Shown: piece by piece, positions 1 to 9,361 of the stretch | Numbering within the stretch: position 1 is the stretch's first letter | Layout: every line of letters starts with the position of its first letter | DNA from: Planctomycetaceae bacterium | Lineage (GTDB): Bacteria; Planctomycetota; Planctomycetia; Planctomycetales; Planctomycetaceae | Length of the DNA: 14,235 bases | Assembly: GCA_003445035.1 (NCBI GenBank) | Contig: DLVV01000282.1 | Span: forward strand, 7,957-22,191 | Direction: 5' to 3' | Notes under the pieces: generated by a model | Databases searched by the model: none | What the model was told of the DNA's origin: nothing | The model's input: the letters and a program-made list of their open reading frames with translations, nothing else | Translations under genes and position numbers: made by a program

Positions 1-24
1 AGACCCATCCCGAGACCCATCCCG
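1..24 (+). repeat. 12-bp tandem direct repeat encoding Arg-Pro-Ile-Pro twice
   Basis: Two identical copies of agacccatcccg lie back to back at 1-12 and 13-24, in frame with the VIT/VWA gene, giving RPIPRPIP just before the VIT domain. The array may continue upstream of the window. It probably forms a short proline-rich linker after the export signal. Confidence 0.8.
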
Positions 25-2160
25 GCCCGGTATCGCATCCATTCGGTCGACGTCAACGCAACGGTTCGCGACCAGATCGCCTCGGTGCAGATTGCACAGG
101 TCTTCCAGAACACGGGATCCCGAACGCTCGAGGCCCGCCTGCTGTTTCCTCTGCCCGAGGACGCCGCCATCGACCGCCTGACACTGATCGTCGACGGCAA
201 GGAACTGCCCGGACGGCTGATGAAGAAAGCCGAGGCCCGACGGATTTACGAGTCGATCGTCAGGCGGCAACAGGATCCGGCATTGCTCGAATACATGGGA
301 CAGGGACTGTTCCAGACACGTGTCTTCCCGATCCCGCCCGGGGCCAGGCGGCGGGTCGAGATTCGCTATTCACAGTTGCTCAAGAAGGACAATGGTCTCG
401 TCGATCTTCATCTGCCGACCGGCACCGTCAAACATTCCCATCGCCCCATCGACACCCTGAACATCTCGGTTCGCATCGACAGCAGCAGCCCGATCAAGAC
501 CGTCTTCAGCCCCTCGCACGACGTCGACATCAAGCGGCCCGACGACCACCACGCCCACGGCAAGTTGACTCTCAAGAACGTGTTCTCGCCCGACGACCTG
601 AGAATGTTCTACGGCACAAAAGACGGCCTGGTCGGGATGAACCTGGTCAGCTATCGCCCCGATCCCAAGCAGGACGGATACTTCCTGTTGCTGGCCAGTC
701 CGGAAGTGAAGCTCAAGAAGGCCAAGGCGGTTCCCAAGACGGTTGTCTTCGTGATCGACCGCTCGGGCAGCATGAACGGAAAGAAGATCGAACAGGCCCG
801 CGAGGCCCTGAAGTACCTGGTGGGCCGACTCGGACCCCGGGACACGTTCAACATCGTGGCCTACGACACGCAGGTCGAGAGTTTTCGCCCGGAGTTGCAA
901 CGGGTCAACGACCGCTCACAGAAGGCGGCCCTGGGCTTCGTCGACGGCCTGTTCGCCGGAGGCAGCACCAACATCGCCGGAGCGCTGACCACGGCGCTGG
1001 GCATGCTGGTCGACAAGAAGCGACCCAACTACGTCCTGTTCCTCACCGACGGATTGCCAACGGTGGGCGAGCGGAACGAGGTGCAGATCGCTGCCAACGC
1101 CCGCAAGGCCAACCGGGTCGGGGCCCGGATGTACAGCTTCGGAGTCGGCTTCGACGTCAACAGCCGACTGCTCGATCGCCTCTCTCGCGATCACCGCGGC
1201 CAGTCGGTCTACGTGCGACCCAACGAGGACATCGAGGTGCAGATCTCGAAACTCTACGACCGCATCGGCGCCCCGCTGCTGACCAAGCTGGCGGTGAACT
1301 TCGAGTTCGACAAGGCGGTCCGCGCGGGTGATCCCCAGCCGATCACCAGGGCCTATCCCCGCGAACTGACCGACCTGTTCCGTGGCGAGCAGCTGATCTG
1401 GGTCGGGCGATACCGAAAATCCGGCCGCGTCAAGGTGACACTGACCGGCGAAAACGGTGGCGACCGCAGGTCGTTTTCCTTCGCAACGTCGCTGGCCGAT
1501 CGGTCCCGGGACGAGTCACACGGCTTCGTCGAGAAGCTGTGGGCGTTGAGACGAATCGGTGAGATCATCGATGAACTCGATCTGAATGGAACCAACCAGG
1601 AACTGGTCGACGAACTGGTGCGGCTGTCGATCGCTCACGGCGTGATGACCCCCTACACGTCTTTCCTGGCCGACGAGGACGTCAACCTGGCCGCGCGAGA
1701 CAACACCAACCGGGCCCGGGTGACGGCCACCCGCAAGTTGGCCCAGGCCAGTGGAGAGTCCGGATTCGTCCAGAGGCGGATCAAGGGACGCCTGCAGAAG
1801 GCCAGCAGTGTGCCGGCTGGAGGTGGCGGCGGAGGGTTCGCAGCCGGAAGATTTGGCAACAGCGGCTCGGACCCCACAGCCGACCGGGCAGTCGCCGGTG
1901 GCAGTCCCCACGTGGTCAGGCCAACCGTCCGCAACATCGGCCAGAAGTCGTTCTTTCTCAAGGAGCGACTCTGGCGCGATTCGACGGTGACCGCCGAACA
2001 GGAAAAGCGAGCGATCCGGATCACGCAGTACAGCCGACAGTACTTCGACCTGGCCGCCGCCCACCGCGGCACGCTTGCCAAGTACCTGGCGTTCAACGGA
2101 CCGGTGCTGGTCAACCTCGACGGCAAGACGTACCGCATCGAATCTCCGGCAGGCAAGTAA
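1..2160 (+). CDS. VIT and von Willebrand factor A domain protein (5' partial)
   Basis: The reading frame is open from base 1, so the start and any signal peptide lie upstream; 719 residues are visible. A GTG at 85 is in frame, but the VIT fold is already under way before it, so it is not the start. Codons about 11-130 form a VIT domain, the module of inter-alpha-trypsin inhibitor heavy chains. A VWA domain follows with a complete MIDAS metal site: the DxSxS motif at codons 253-257 (D253, S255, S257), T323 and D350. A six-glycine run at codons 607-612 precedes a C-terminal segment of about 85 residues. No LPxTG sorting signal or C-terminal membrane helix is seen. VIT/VWA proteins are usually exported and bind proteins through the metal site; the partner here is unknown. 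It may be independent of the pump genes 210 bp downstream. Confidence 0.9.
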   Translation, partial: RPIPRPIPARYRIHSVDVNATVRDQIASVQIAQVFQNTGSRTLEARLLFPLPEDAAIDRLTLIVDGKELPGRLMKKAEARRIYESIVRRQQDPALLEYMGQGLFQTRVFPIPPGARRRVEIRYSQLLKKDNGLVDLHLPTGTVKHSHRPIDTLNISVRIDSSSPIKTVFSPSHDVDIKRPDDHHAHGKLTLKNVFSPDDLRMFYGTKDGLVGMNLVSYRPDPKQDGYFLLLASPEVKLKKAKAVPKTVVFVIDRSGSMNGKKIEQAREALKYLVGRLGPRDTFNIVAYDTQVESFRPELQRVNDRSQKAALGFVDGLFAGGSTNIAGALTTALGMLVDKKRPNYVLFLTDGLPTVGERNEVQIAANARKANRVGARMYSFGVGFDVNSRLLDRLSRDHRGQSVYVRPNEDIEVQISKLYDRIGAPLLTKLAVNFEFDKAVRAGDPQPITRAYPRELTDLFRGEQLIWVGRYRKSGRVKVTLTGENGGDRRSFSFATSLADRSRDESHGFVEKLWALRRIGEIIDELDLNGTNQELVDELVRLSIAHGVMTPYTSFLADEDVNLAARDNTNRARVTATRKLAQASGESGFVQRRIKGRLQKASSVPAGGGGGGFAAGRFGNSGSDPTADRAVAGGSPHVVRPTVRNIGQKSFFLKERLWRDSTVTAEQEKRAIRITQYSRQYFDLAAAHRGTLAKYLAFNGPVLVNLDGKTYRIESPAGK

Positions 2161-2175
2161 GCCCGTCGGTCGGGC
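2161..2175 (+). terminator. Possible weak hairpin directly after the VIT/VWA stop codon
   Basis: GCCCG at 2161-2165 can pair with CGGGC at 2171-2175 around a five-base loop, immediately after the TAA at 2158-2160. The stem is short and no T-run follows, so a role as intrinsic terminator is only a suggestion. The rest of the gap up to 2370 shows no convincing promoter and no small gene; a short ATG frame at 2322 closes after two codons. Confidence 0.2.
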
Positions 2176-2370
2176 AGTCGCGGCCCCCGTCCATCAACCG
2201 GGGACCGTCACTGCCGGATCAACCGTTTCAACCTGCACAGCAGTCAGGATTCCCGCCAATACCCCACCTTGCGCACTCTCCCGGCATCGGAAATGGACCC
2301 CAGTCGACGCCTCTTCATAGGATGAAATGAAGGTGATCGATCAGCCCGGAAGTCCTGACACCCGTTGCCT

Positions 2371-3726
2371 ATGCGCCGCCAGACCATCCTGCAGGCCGTC
2401 GGGCCACTGTTGATTGTCGCCGCAGGTGTTGCCGCATTCACCTGGCTGCAAACACTGGGCGTTCGTCCCGCAACGTCGCCGGTCGCCGACAAGCCCCCAC
2501 CGGTTCGAACCCGGGTGCTGGGGCCTCCCCGGCAGCAGTTCGAAATTCGCGTCGGCGGCCGGGTTGTCCCCCGTCGTGAAGTGACCCTTTCGGCCGAAGT
2601 GACCGGGCGGGTCATCGCCCGCCCTGACGACCTGCGAGCCGGGCGACATGTCTCCAAGGGGACAGTTCTGCTGCAAATCGACCCGGTCGACTACGAGCTG
2701 GAACTCCGGAAGATCACCAGCCAACTCGCCGGCATCGATCTCGATCTCGAACAACTCACCACCGAGTCCACCGGCATCCAGAAACTGGTTGCTCTTGCGG
2801 AAGAGGACCTCGCACTCGCCTCCAGAGATCTCGCCCGCGTTGAATCGCTGCTCGAACGCAAGGTCAACACTTTGGCCGACCGCGATCGTGCCAAGCGAGT
2901 TGAACTCGAAGCCCGTAACTCGCTGCGGGAGCTCGAGAACCAGCAGAACCTGTTGCCGCTCCGCCGTCGTCAGCTGGTAACGCAACGACAGGTCCTGGTC
3001 GCTCAACAGCAACACACCAACAGGGACATCACACGAACCCGAATCGTGGCACCCTTCGACGGCTTGCTGACACTCGACGGGGCCGAGGTGGGTGATTTTG
3101 TTCAACCCGGTGACATCCTGCTGAAGATCGAAGAGGCGGCGGTGGTCGAGATCGAGTGTCAACTGCGGGCCGATGAACTGGCCTGGCTGCGAGACTCCCG
3201 GACAACGGCCAGTGATGCCGGAAAAATCGCCAGCCCGTTCGAGGTACCCGATGTGGCGGTCTCCGTCACCTACCAGGACACCACGAACCGGTGGACGGGC
3301 CGATTGACCCGATTCCGGGGACAGGGAGTCGACCCGCGAACACGGACAGTGCCGTGTCGAGTTTTGGTCGACAGGCGGCGAGATTCGCAGACGGCCACGG
3401 GATCGTCGCTTTTGATGCGGGGAATGTACGTCACCGTCGCGTTGCCGGTTGTCCCGAAGACGCCGTTGATCGAGATTCCCACCGAGGCACTCCGACCCGA
3501 CGGCCAGGTCTGGTCGGTCAGTAACGATCGCCTGGTGATCCACCGCGTGGAAGTTGTGAGAGTGCTGCGAGACTCGGTGTTGATACGGGCTGATTCAACC
3601 AGGCTGACCCCCGACGACCACGTTGTCGTCTCGCCCCTGGCAACGACCTACGACGGCATGACGGTTCGCGTCCGCAAGACAGGTGCATCGTCCAGCCAAA
3701 TTGACGAGGGGAGTCCGTCACCATGA
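2371..3726 (+). CDS. RND efflux periplasmic adaptor (membrane fusion protein)
   Basis: This 451-residue protein should link the inner-membrane permease encoded next to an outer-membrane channel. Residues about 8-27 form one hydrophobic N-terminal helix. There is no lipobox cysteine, so the protein is held by an uncleaved anchor or cleaved signal rather than by lipid. The first lipoyl half begins near residue 60. A long Glu/Leu/Arg/Gln-rich coiled-coil hairpin covers about 105-222. The second lipoyl half starts near 224 with RIVAPFDGLL, and beta-barrel and membrane-proximal domains follow. Length is normal to slightly long for the family. The start is ATG 2371: an in-frame TTG at 2365 is possible, but a TGA at 2356 blocks anything earlier, and no strong Shine-Dalgarno is seen. 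The stop overlaps the permease start by four bases. The transported substrate cannot be inferred. Confidence 0.93.
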   Translation: MRRQTILQAVGPLLIVAAGVAAFTWLQTLGVRPATSPVADKPPPVRTRVLGPPRQQFEIRVGGRVVPRREVTLSAEVTGRVIARPDDLRAGRHVSKGTVLLQIDPVDYELELRKITSQLAGIDLDLEQLTTESTGIQKLVALAEEDLALASRDLARVESLLERKVNTLADRDRAKRVELEARNSLRELENQQNLLPLRRRQLVTQRQVLVAQQQHTNRDITRTRIVAPFDGLLTLDGAEVGDFVQPGDILLKIEEAAVVEIECQLRADELAWLRDSRTTASDAGKIASPFEVPDVAVSVTYQDTTNRWTGRLTRFRGQGVDPRTRTVPCRVLVDRRRDSQTATGSSLLMRGMYVTVALPVVPKTPLIEIPTEALRPDGQVWSVSNDRLVIHRVEVVRVLRDSVLIRADSTRLTPDDHVVVSPLATTYDGMTVRVRKTGASSSQIDEGSPSP

Positions 3727-6700
3727 GGTCGGTCGTCGCATGGGCCATCCGCAACACCCCGTCGATGAACACGCTGATGGCCGGCGTGTTGGTCGTCGGC
3801 GTGGCCTCGATGCTGATGCTCCAGCGCGAACGGTTTCCCGACTACCGACCCGACGAGGTCGTGGTGCGGGTGGTCTATCCGGGTGCGAGCCCGACTCAGA
3901 CCGAGGAGGGACTCTGCCTGAAGATCGAGGAAGCGATCCGTTCGATCGTCGGCGTCCGGAAACTGACCTCTCTGGCCACCGAAGGACGGGGCACCGTCAC
4001 GGCGGAACTCGAACCCGACGTCGACCAGCCACAACGGGTGGTCAACGAGATCCGTGCCGCGGTCGACAGTATCCCGAGTTTTCCGGAGGAGGCCGAGCGA
4101 CCCGAAGTGAGACTGCGGGTCCGGTTCAACTCGGTGATCTCGGTCGCGGTTCTTGCCCCCGCCTCGCTTGATCCAGCCAACGATCCCGTCGACGAACGGC
4201 AGTTCCGCGACCTGGCCGAAACGATCCACGACGAGTTGCTCGAATTGTCAGAGGTGTCTCACATCGAACTCTGGCAGGCCAAGCCCTACCAGATCGACGT
4301 CGAGGTTTCCGAGGAGACTCTCCAGGAGTACGGCCTGACACACGAGGATGTCGCCGCGGCTCTTCGCCAGGGCAACCTCGACCTTCCCGGCGGCCGGATC
4401 AAGACCACACCCGACGAGATCCTGATCCGGACCGCCGACAAGCAGGTGACCGGCAAACGAATTGCCGGGATTCCCCTCCGCACCAACCAGAACGGCACGG
4501 TTGTGACCGTCGGCGACATCGCCAATGTCCGCGACGGATTTGTCGACGTCGACACCGTTGCGGCCCTCGACGACCGGCCGGTGATGTCGATCAAGATCCG
4601 CATGACGGCCGACGAAGACATGCTGACCATCCGGGAACAGGTCGCCGACTACGTGGCGGCACGGGCCATGCCGCCCGGCTACGACCTGAAGACCTGGGAC
4701 GACTACAGCAAACCCGCTCGCAACCGTCTCGACCTGCTCTCGCGAAACGGCGTCTATGGGCTGTTCCTGGTCTTCGGCGTGCTGAGCCTGTTCCTGGATC
4801 CGCGGCTGGCCTTCTGGGTCGCCCTGGGTATCCCGGTCTCGGTCTTCGGCACCTGCGGGGTGATGCTGGCCGCCGGAGCGACACTGAACATCTACTCGAT
4901 GTTCGCCTTCGTGATGGCCCTGGGGATCGTCGTCGATGACGCGATCGTCATCGCCGAAAACGTCTACGCACACCGTCTGCGCGGTCGCACCGCTCTCGAG
5001 GCGGCCATTGACGGCACAATCGAAGTCGCCCCGGCGGTGATCAACAGCGTGCTGACCAGCGTGATCACCTTCCTGCCACTGGCCTACGTCAGCGGCCAGA
5101 CGGGTAAGGAGATCGGCATGATGCCCCTGGGGCTGACCGCGATGCTGCTGATCTCGCTGGCACAGGGGCTGTTCGTTCTTCCCTGTCACCTCGCTCACTC
5201 ACGGCTGCCGGGCCTCCCCGGCGACGTCCCGGGGTTTCAGCAGGCGGTGCAGAGGGCGATCGACCGGTTCGTCGACCGTGTTTACACCCCCGTGCTCCGG
5301 TGGACCCTGGCTCACCCGGCTGTCCTGCTGGCCGGATCGATCTCCTCCCTGCTGGTCACTGCCGGTCTCTTCTACGGCGGATTCACCCCCTTCGTCGCAA
5401 AACCGAAGCTCGACTGGGCGTTCCTCTACACCTACATCGAATACCCCAAGGGAACACCGACGTCCACGATCGATGCCGCCACCAGGCGACTGGAGCAGAC
5501 GTTCCGCGAGGTCGAGGAGGAGGAACTCCGCGGCAGCGACGGGGATCACCCGTCGCTGGTCCAGACCCGTTTCCGGAGCGTCGGGTACCACAACCAGTTG
5601 GACAACATGAGGGGCGAAATCTATATCGGCTTCGAACCGGGACAGTTCTTCGCCCAGAAATCGAGCCGCGAGGTGATTGCCAAGTGGCGCGAGCGTGCCG
5701 GAGATTTCCCGGGCGCCGAGCGGATCGTCTTCTGGGGCATCAACGACACCGCCGGTGGGCGGGCCGTCGAACTGGACCTGCTGGGCCACGACATCGACGA
5801 AATCGAATCGGTCTCCGATCAGATCAAGCAGAAACTGGCGTCCTACGACGGAGTGTACGACATCCGCGACAGCCGCGGTCCGGGCAAGTGGGAAATGAAA
5901 CTGTCGCTCAAACCCGTTGCCGAATCACTCGGAGTCAGCCTCGACCAATTGGCCCGGACCGTGCGGGGTGCCTACCACGGTGTGGAGGCCATGAGACTGC
6001 AGAGGGGCCGACACGAGGTGAAACTGATGGTCCGCTACCCGCGGCACCAGCGGCGTAGCCTCCATCAGCTCGACGATCTGCATATCCGCACAGCCGACGG
6101 CAGCGAGGTTCCGTTGAGAGAACTGGCCGAGGTGGCCGTCGAACGGGGGTACGACGACATCCTGAGAATCGACCAGCGGAGGGCCATCACGATCACCGCC
6201 GACATCGACCAGGAGCAGGCGAATGCGGCCGAGGTGATTGCTGATCTCCGCGGTGAATTCCTCAACGATTTGCTCGCCACTCATTCTCGGGTGACGGCCC
6301 GTTGGGAAGGTCAGCAGAAGGAAACCCGCGAATCGGTCAGCAGCCTGTGGTTCGGCTATCTGCTGGCTCTTTGCGGAATGTTTGCCCTGCTGACACTCGA
6401 GTTCCGTTCCTACATCCAGCCGTTGATCGTCCTGGCCGTGATTCCGTTCGGGTTCGTCGGTGCCGTCGGGGGGCACCTGCTGATGGACCAGGTGCTGACC
6501 CTGAACAGTCTCTTCGGAATGGTCACGCTCTCGGGAATCGTCGCCAATGACTCGATCGTGCTCATCGACTTCATCAACCGTCGCCTGGACGCGGGTGACT
6601 CGCTGGACCACGCCGTCATGACGGCGGGTCGACGCCGGCTCCGACCGGTCGTCCTGACCTCCATCACGACCGTCGCCGCGGTACTGCCACTGATGTTTGA

Positions 6701-6857
6701 ACACAACACGCAGGCCCAGGAGCTGATCCCGATGGCGATCAGCGTCTCGTTCGGGCTGATCGTGGCCACCGTCTGGATCCTGCTGCTGGTCCCGGCGATG
6801 TTCACCGTCTACGCCAGGCTCAGCGGTCGAAGCGGGCAGGCTGTGGCCGCTCCCTAG
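3723..6857 (+). CDS. RND family inner-membrane efflux permease (AcrB/HAE-like)
   Basis: This full-length RND permease of 1044 residues has two tandem halves, each with one leading helix, a large periplasmic domain and a helix bundle. It uses proton motive force to export small molecules with the preceding adaptor. Proton-relay residues by alignment to AcrB: the TM4 aspartate pair is present (D405, D406 in GIVVDDAIVIAENV), and the AcrB R971 and T978 equivalents are present (R972, T979). The AcrB K940 position is asparagine (N942, followed by D943, in SGIVANDSIVLIDF). That replacement occurs in some environmental RND clades, so the pump may still work. A purine-rich site at 3706-3713 (gaggggag) sits nine bases before the ATG, and the ATG overlaps the adaptor TGA, implying translational coupling. 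The stop shares CTAG with the convergent gene. No outer-membrane channel gene lies in the window. Confidence 0.95.
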   Translation: MRSVVAWAIRNTPSMNTLMAGVLVVGVASMLMLQRERFPDYRPDEVVVRVVYPGASPTQTEEGLCLKIEEAIRSIVGVRKLTSLATEGRGTVTAELEPDVDQPQRVVNEIRAAVDSIPSFPEEAERPEVRLRVRFNSVISVAVLAPASLDPANDPVDERQFRDLAETIHDELLELSEVSHIELWQAKPYQIDVEVSEETLQEYGLTHEDVAAALRQGNLDLPGGRIKTTPDEILIRTADKQVTGKRIAGIPLRTNQNGTVVTVGDIANVRDGFVDVDTVAALDDRPVMSIKIRMTADEDMLTIREQVADYVAARAMPPGYDLKTWDDYSKPARNRLDLLSRNGVYGLFLVFGVLSLFLDPRLAFWVALGIPVSVFGTCGVMLAAGATLNIYSMFAFVMALGIVVDDAIVIAENVYAHRLRGRTALEAAIDGTIEVAPAVINSVLTSVITFLPLAYVSGQTGKEIGMMPLGLTAMLLISLAQGLFVLPCHLAHSRLPGLPGDVPGFQQAVQRAIDRFVDRVYTPVLRWTLAHPAVLLAGSISSLLVTAGLFYGGFTPFVAKPKLDWAFLYTYIEYPKGTPTSTIDAATRRLEQTFREVEEEELRGSDGDHPSLVQTRFRSVGYHNQLDNMRGEIYIGFEPGQFFAQKSSREVIAKWRERAGDFPGAERIVFWGINDTAGGRAVELDLLGHDIDEIESVSDQIKQKLASYDGVYDIRDSRGPGKWEMKLSLKPVAESLGVSLDQLARTVRGAYHGVEAMRLQRGRHEVKLMVRYPRHQRRSLHQLDDLHIRTADGSEVPLRELAEVAVERGYDDILRIDQRRAITITADIDQEQANAAEVIADLRGEFLNDLLATHSRVTARWEGQQKETRESVSSLWFGYLLALCGMFALLTLEFRSYIQPLIVLAVIPFGFVGAVGGHLLMDQVLTLNSLFGMVTLSGIVANDSIVLIDFINRRLDAGDSLDHAVMTAGRRRLRPVVLTSITTVAAVLPLMFEHNTQAQELIPMAISVSFGLIVATVWILLLVPAMFTVYARLSGRSGQAVAAP

Positions 6858-9322
6858 CCCCCGCCCGGGCCAATGACGAACCGTGGTCGCCGCAGCATGT
6901 CGAGCGCCGTACGGCGAAAGAAGTGATAGGTCCCCATCTCCGGACAGGCCAGCAGATCCGGCCGGCCGTCTCCGTCGAGATCTCCGACTCCGTAATAGGG
7001 CCCGTGCTTGGCAATGCCCGAAAGTTCCTCGCCAAAGCACTTCAGCCGCCGCGGAACATCGAAGCGGGGCACCGTCCGCGTGCCGATGTTACGGACGAGT
7101 GCGGGGGCCGTATCCAGCGTGGCACCATGGTTGATGATCAGGTCGAGCAACCCGTCACGATCCCAGTCGACGGGAACCAACTGGGCCGGTTGACCGACGA
7201 CGTTGGTCAGCGGCTTGCCGTCCGGCAATGTGACCACCTGCTGTTTCTTCAATCGCCGCCGCCCTCGCCCGTCGCGGTACTGGACGAAAATCGCCGAATG
7301 CGCCGCGTAGCGATTGTTGTCGGGTGGTCCCTGGCCATCGGTGGTGACCATGTCACACAGCCCGTCGCCGTTGAAATCGCCGAAACCACCGCGGCTCCGC
7401 CAACCGAACGGTGAATGCGGATCGGGAACCCGCTTGGTCCATTTCTTCGTGTCGGCCCCCAGCAGGCTGGCGGTCGCTTTGAGCGTCCGGGCCGTTTCGG
7501 CAAACCCGTCACAGATCACCTGGCGGCGGGGTCCGAAGCGAGGTTCACCGGGAGTGCCAACGTTGCGGTACCAGAACACCCGGTTGGTGATGTTGGGCAC
7601 CATCAGGTCCCGCAACCCGTCGCCGTCCCAGTCGACAAACGAGGGGTGCGGGTACCCCATGTTGTGACCATATTCCTCCAGCCCCGGGAACACGTTGCTC
7701 ATGTGGATCTCAATCGGTCGGCGATCGGCCAGCACGGGTCGGGCCGATTCGAATCGCGGTTGGCCGGTCGTGCCCGAGTTGATCACGATCCGCACGTCGC
7801 CGTACCCACCACCAACCAGCAAATCCCAATCGCCGTCGGCGTCCCAATCGCAGGGAAACGGCGTCGCCTGGTCACCCAGAGCGATCTCCGGCGAGGGAGC
7901 CACGAGCTTTCGGGTCAGGAACCGTCGACGGCGAGGGGATGTCCGATCTTCTCGCGTCGGCGAGACCGCCTCAAGAAACGCCGCGCGTTGCCACGAGCGG
8001 TAGGAAACGACCACGCCGGGCCGCGGCCCCCCCGTGACCGCAGCGGTGGTGTAACAGTGCTTCAGATCCACTTCCTCGAGCACCCGGGAGGAAGCGAATC
8101 GTGGAGGGAACTCCCCCTGGTTGCGTCTCCATCCCAAACGGCTGGAACGGTTCAACCGCTTCGTCCGCGAATCGGCGACCAGGCAGACCGAATCCAGCCT
8201 CCCGTCACCATCGACATCGAAAAAACAGGGCCGGCGGCCCACTGCGATCGTCACCGGTTCGGCTGGCTCGAACGGCCAGCCCTTCGGATTCCGGTTCCTG
8301 ATGTAGCAGGCCGAAACGTCCGACCGAGGTCCGGCTTCGTCGCGATACATACTGCCCAGCACCAGGTCCACCACCCCGTCACCATCCAGGTCGACAGCTC
8401 TCACCGGTCCCCAGTACTCCGGTGGGTGAGGCACACGACCGGCCGACAGGTAGATCGGCATGCCTCCCGCATCACGGTCACCGGAATCCAGGAAGAGATG
8501 CACGGCGAGGTGAACACCGGAGATTCGACTGAAACGGGACGATTTGACTGCCGTGGTGAACAACAAGTCCGGTCGCCCGTCCCCATTGAGGTCGGCCGCA
8601 TCACCGTGGATGTAGCCGGCATTGAACTGGTGAAACTCCTTCGATTCACGTGAGGTCTTGTAGCGCAACGGGATGCGATCTCCGAAGAGCAGCGACCCGG
8701 TTTTTTTCGCATCCCGACCCAGGGCCGGCCGGCACCACAGTCCGCCCCAGTCGTGTGGGATCCGGGTCCCGGGCCAACCCGACTCGAACGTGTACATCCC
8801 GGCTGAGACCAGATCGAGTCGGCCGTCGCCGGTCAAATCGACCATTCGCGACAGGCCGACCAGCCCACCGATCCGCCGGGGACCGGTCGCGTTGTATCTC
8901 AGCAGATCACCAACACCGATCAACGGAACCTGTTTCCTCGTCGAGACCACCCGTCGCGTGCGACTCGTCCGGAAGCTGACGGTGTACCGCACCTGTCGCG
9001 GGCCGGTGATCAGCCACCGAACCCGTCCGGAGTCACCGTGACGAAATCCGGGCCCCAGCGAATGGGGCACCTCCTGTCCCGTGACACGGTTAACCACCCG
9101 AATCGAATCGGGATCCAGCACGCCCTCGAGCCCCTGCCGACGGGCCTCGACCGCGAAATCGATCAGGGGATCCGCCGGAAGGTTCGACTTCACCAACCGG
9201 CCCTCCACCGTCACATTCAGCCGGCCGGCCGACTTGCCGGACGTCCGGACCTCGGGATCAGCGGCCTCGACCAACGCGGCGGTGGTCGTCACCACGATCA
9301 GCAGAACAAGCCCGTTTCTCAT
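6854..9322 (-). CDS. Secreted FG-GAP/VCBS beta-propeller protein
   Basis: This 822-residue protein starts with a signal peptide (MRNGLVLLIVV...; likely cleavage after VEA at residue 20). Residues about 21-130 form a beta-rich domain I do not recognise. The rest is repeats built around calcium-loop motifs of the type DxDGDGxxD. Nine intact copies start at residues 162, 244, 311, 369, 492, 564, 649, 719 and 781. A decayed tenth at 428-436 (AVTGGPRPG) fills the one irregular gap. An N-x-GT-x-PRF motif recurs near 515, 587 and 745. FG-GAP repeats fold as beta-propeller blades and often mediate surface or extracellular binding; no catalytic signature is seen. ATG 9322 is chosen because the signal peptide begins there; the in-frame GTGs at 9340 and 9325 would put extra residues before it. 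It lies 39 bp after the NHL gene, so it is probably co-transcribed. Ligand unknown. Confidence 0.9.
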   Translation of the reverse strand: MRNGLVLLIVVTTTAALVEAADPEVRTSGKSAGRLNVTVEGRLVKSNLPADPLIDFAVEARRQGLEGVLDPDSIRVVNRVTGQEVPHSLGPGFRHGDSGRVRWLITGPRQVRYTVSFRTSRTRRVVSTRKQVPLIGVGDLLRYNATGPRRIGGLVGLSRMVDLTGDGRLDLVSAGMYTFESGWPGTRIPHDWGGLWCRPALGRDAKKTGSLLFGDRIPLRYKTSRESKEFHQFNAGYIHGDAADLNGDGRPDLLFTTAVKSSRFSRISGVHLAVHLFLDSGDRDAGGMPIYLSAGRVPHPPEYWGPVRAVDLDGDGVVDLVLGSMYRDEAGPRSDVSACYIRNRNPKGWPFEPAEPVTIAVGRRPCFFDVDGDGRLDSVCLVADSRTKRLNRSSRLGWRRNQGEFPPRFASSRVLEEVDLKHCYTTAAVTGGPRPGVVVSYRSWQRAAFLEAVSPTREDRTSPRRRRFLTRKLVAPSPEIALGDQATPFPCDWDADGDWDLLVGGGYGDVRIVINSGTTGQPRFESARPVLADRRPIEIHMSNVFPGLEEYGHNMGYPHPSFVDWDGDGLRDLMVPNITNRVFWYRNVGTPGEPRFGPRRQVICDGFAETARTLKATASLLGADTKKWTKRVPDPHSPFGWRSRGGFGDFNGDGLCDMVTTDGQGPPDNNRYAAHSAIFVQYRDGRGRRRLKKQQVVTLPDGKPLTNVVGQPAQLVPVDWDRDGLLDLIINHGATLDTAPALVRNIGTRTVPRFDVPRRLKCFGEELSGIAKHGPYYGVGDLDGDGRPDLLACPEMGTYHFFRRTALDMLRRPRFVIGPGGG

Positions 9323-9361
9323 CACTGGCCCCCGATACACGTCCGGTCGGTGGAGCAGTCC

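Noticed and set aside
2200..2370. Promoter for the RND genes in the gap after the VIT/VWA gene
   Set aside because: I tried several -10-like boxes, for example TAGGAT at 2318-2323, but none has an acceptable -35 at the right spacing.
2341..3543. Minus-strand open frame of 400 codons opposite the RND adaptor
   Set aside because: The adaptor frame has clear family structure; the antisense product is low-complexity and shows no motif.
5925..7040. Minus-strand open frame of 371 codons across the permease/FG-GAP junction
   Set aside because: It would run antisense through the permease C-terminal half and overlap the FG-GAP gene in another frame, with no domain evidence.
7415..8653. Plus-strand open frame of 412 codons opposite the FG-GAP gene
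   Set aside because: The minus strand carries regularly spaced DxDGDGxxD motifs; the plus-strand frame is their mirror and has no start-site or domain support.
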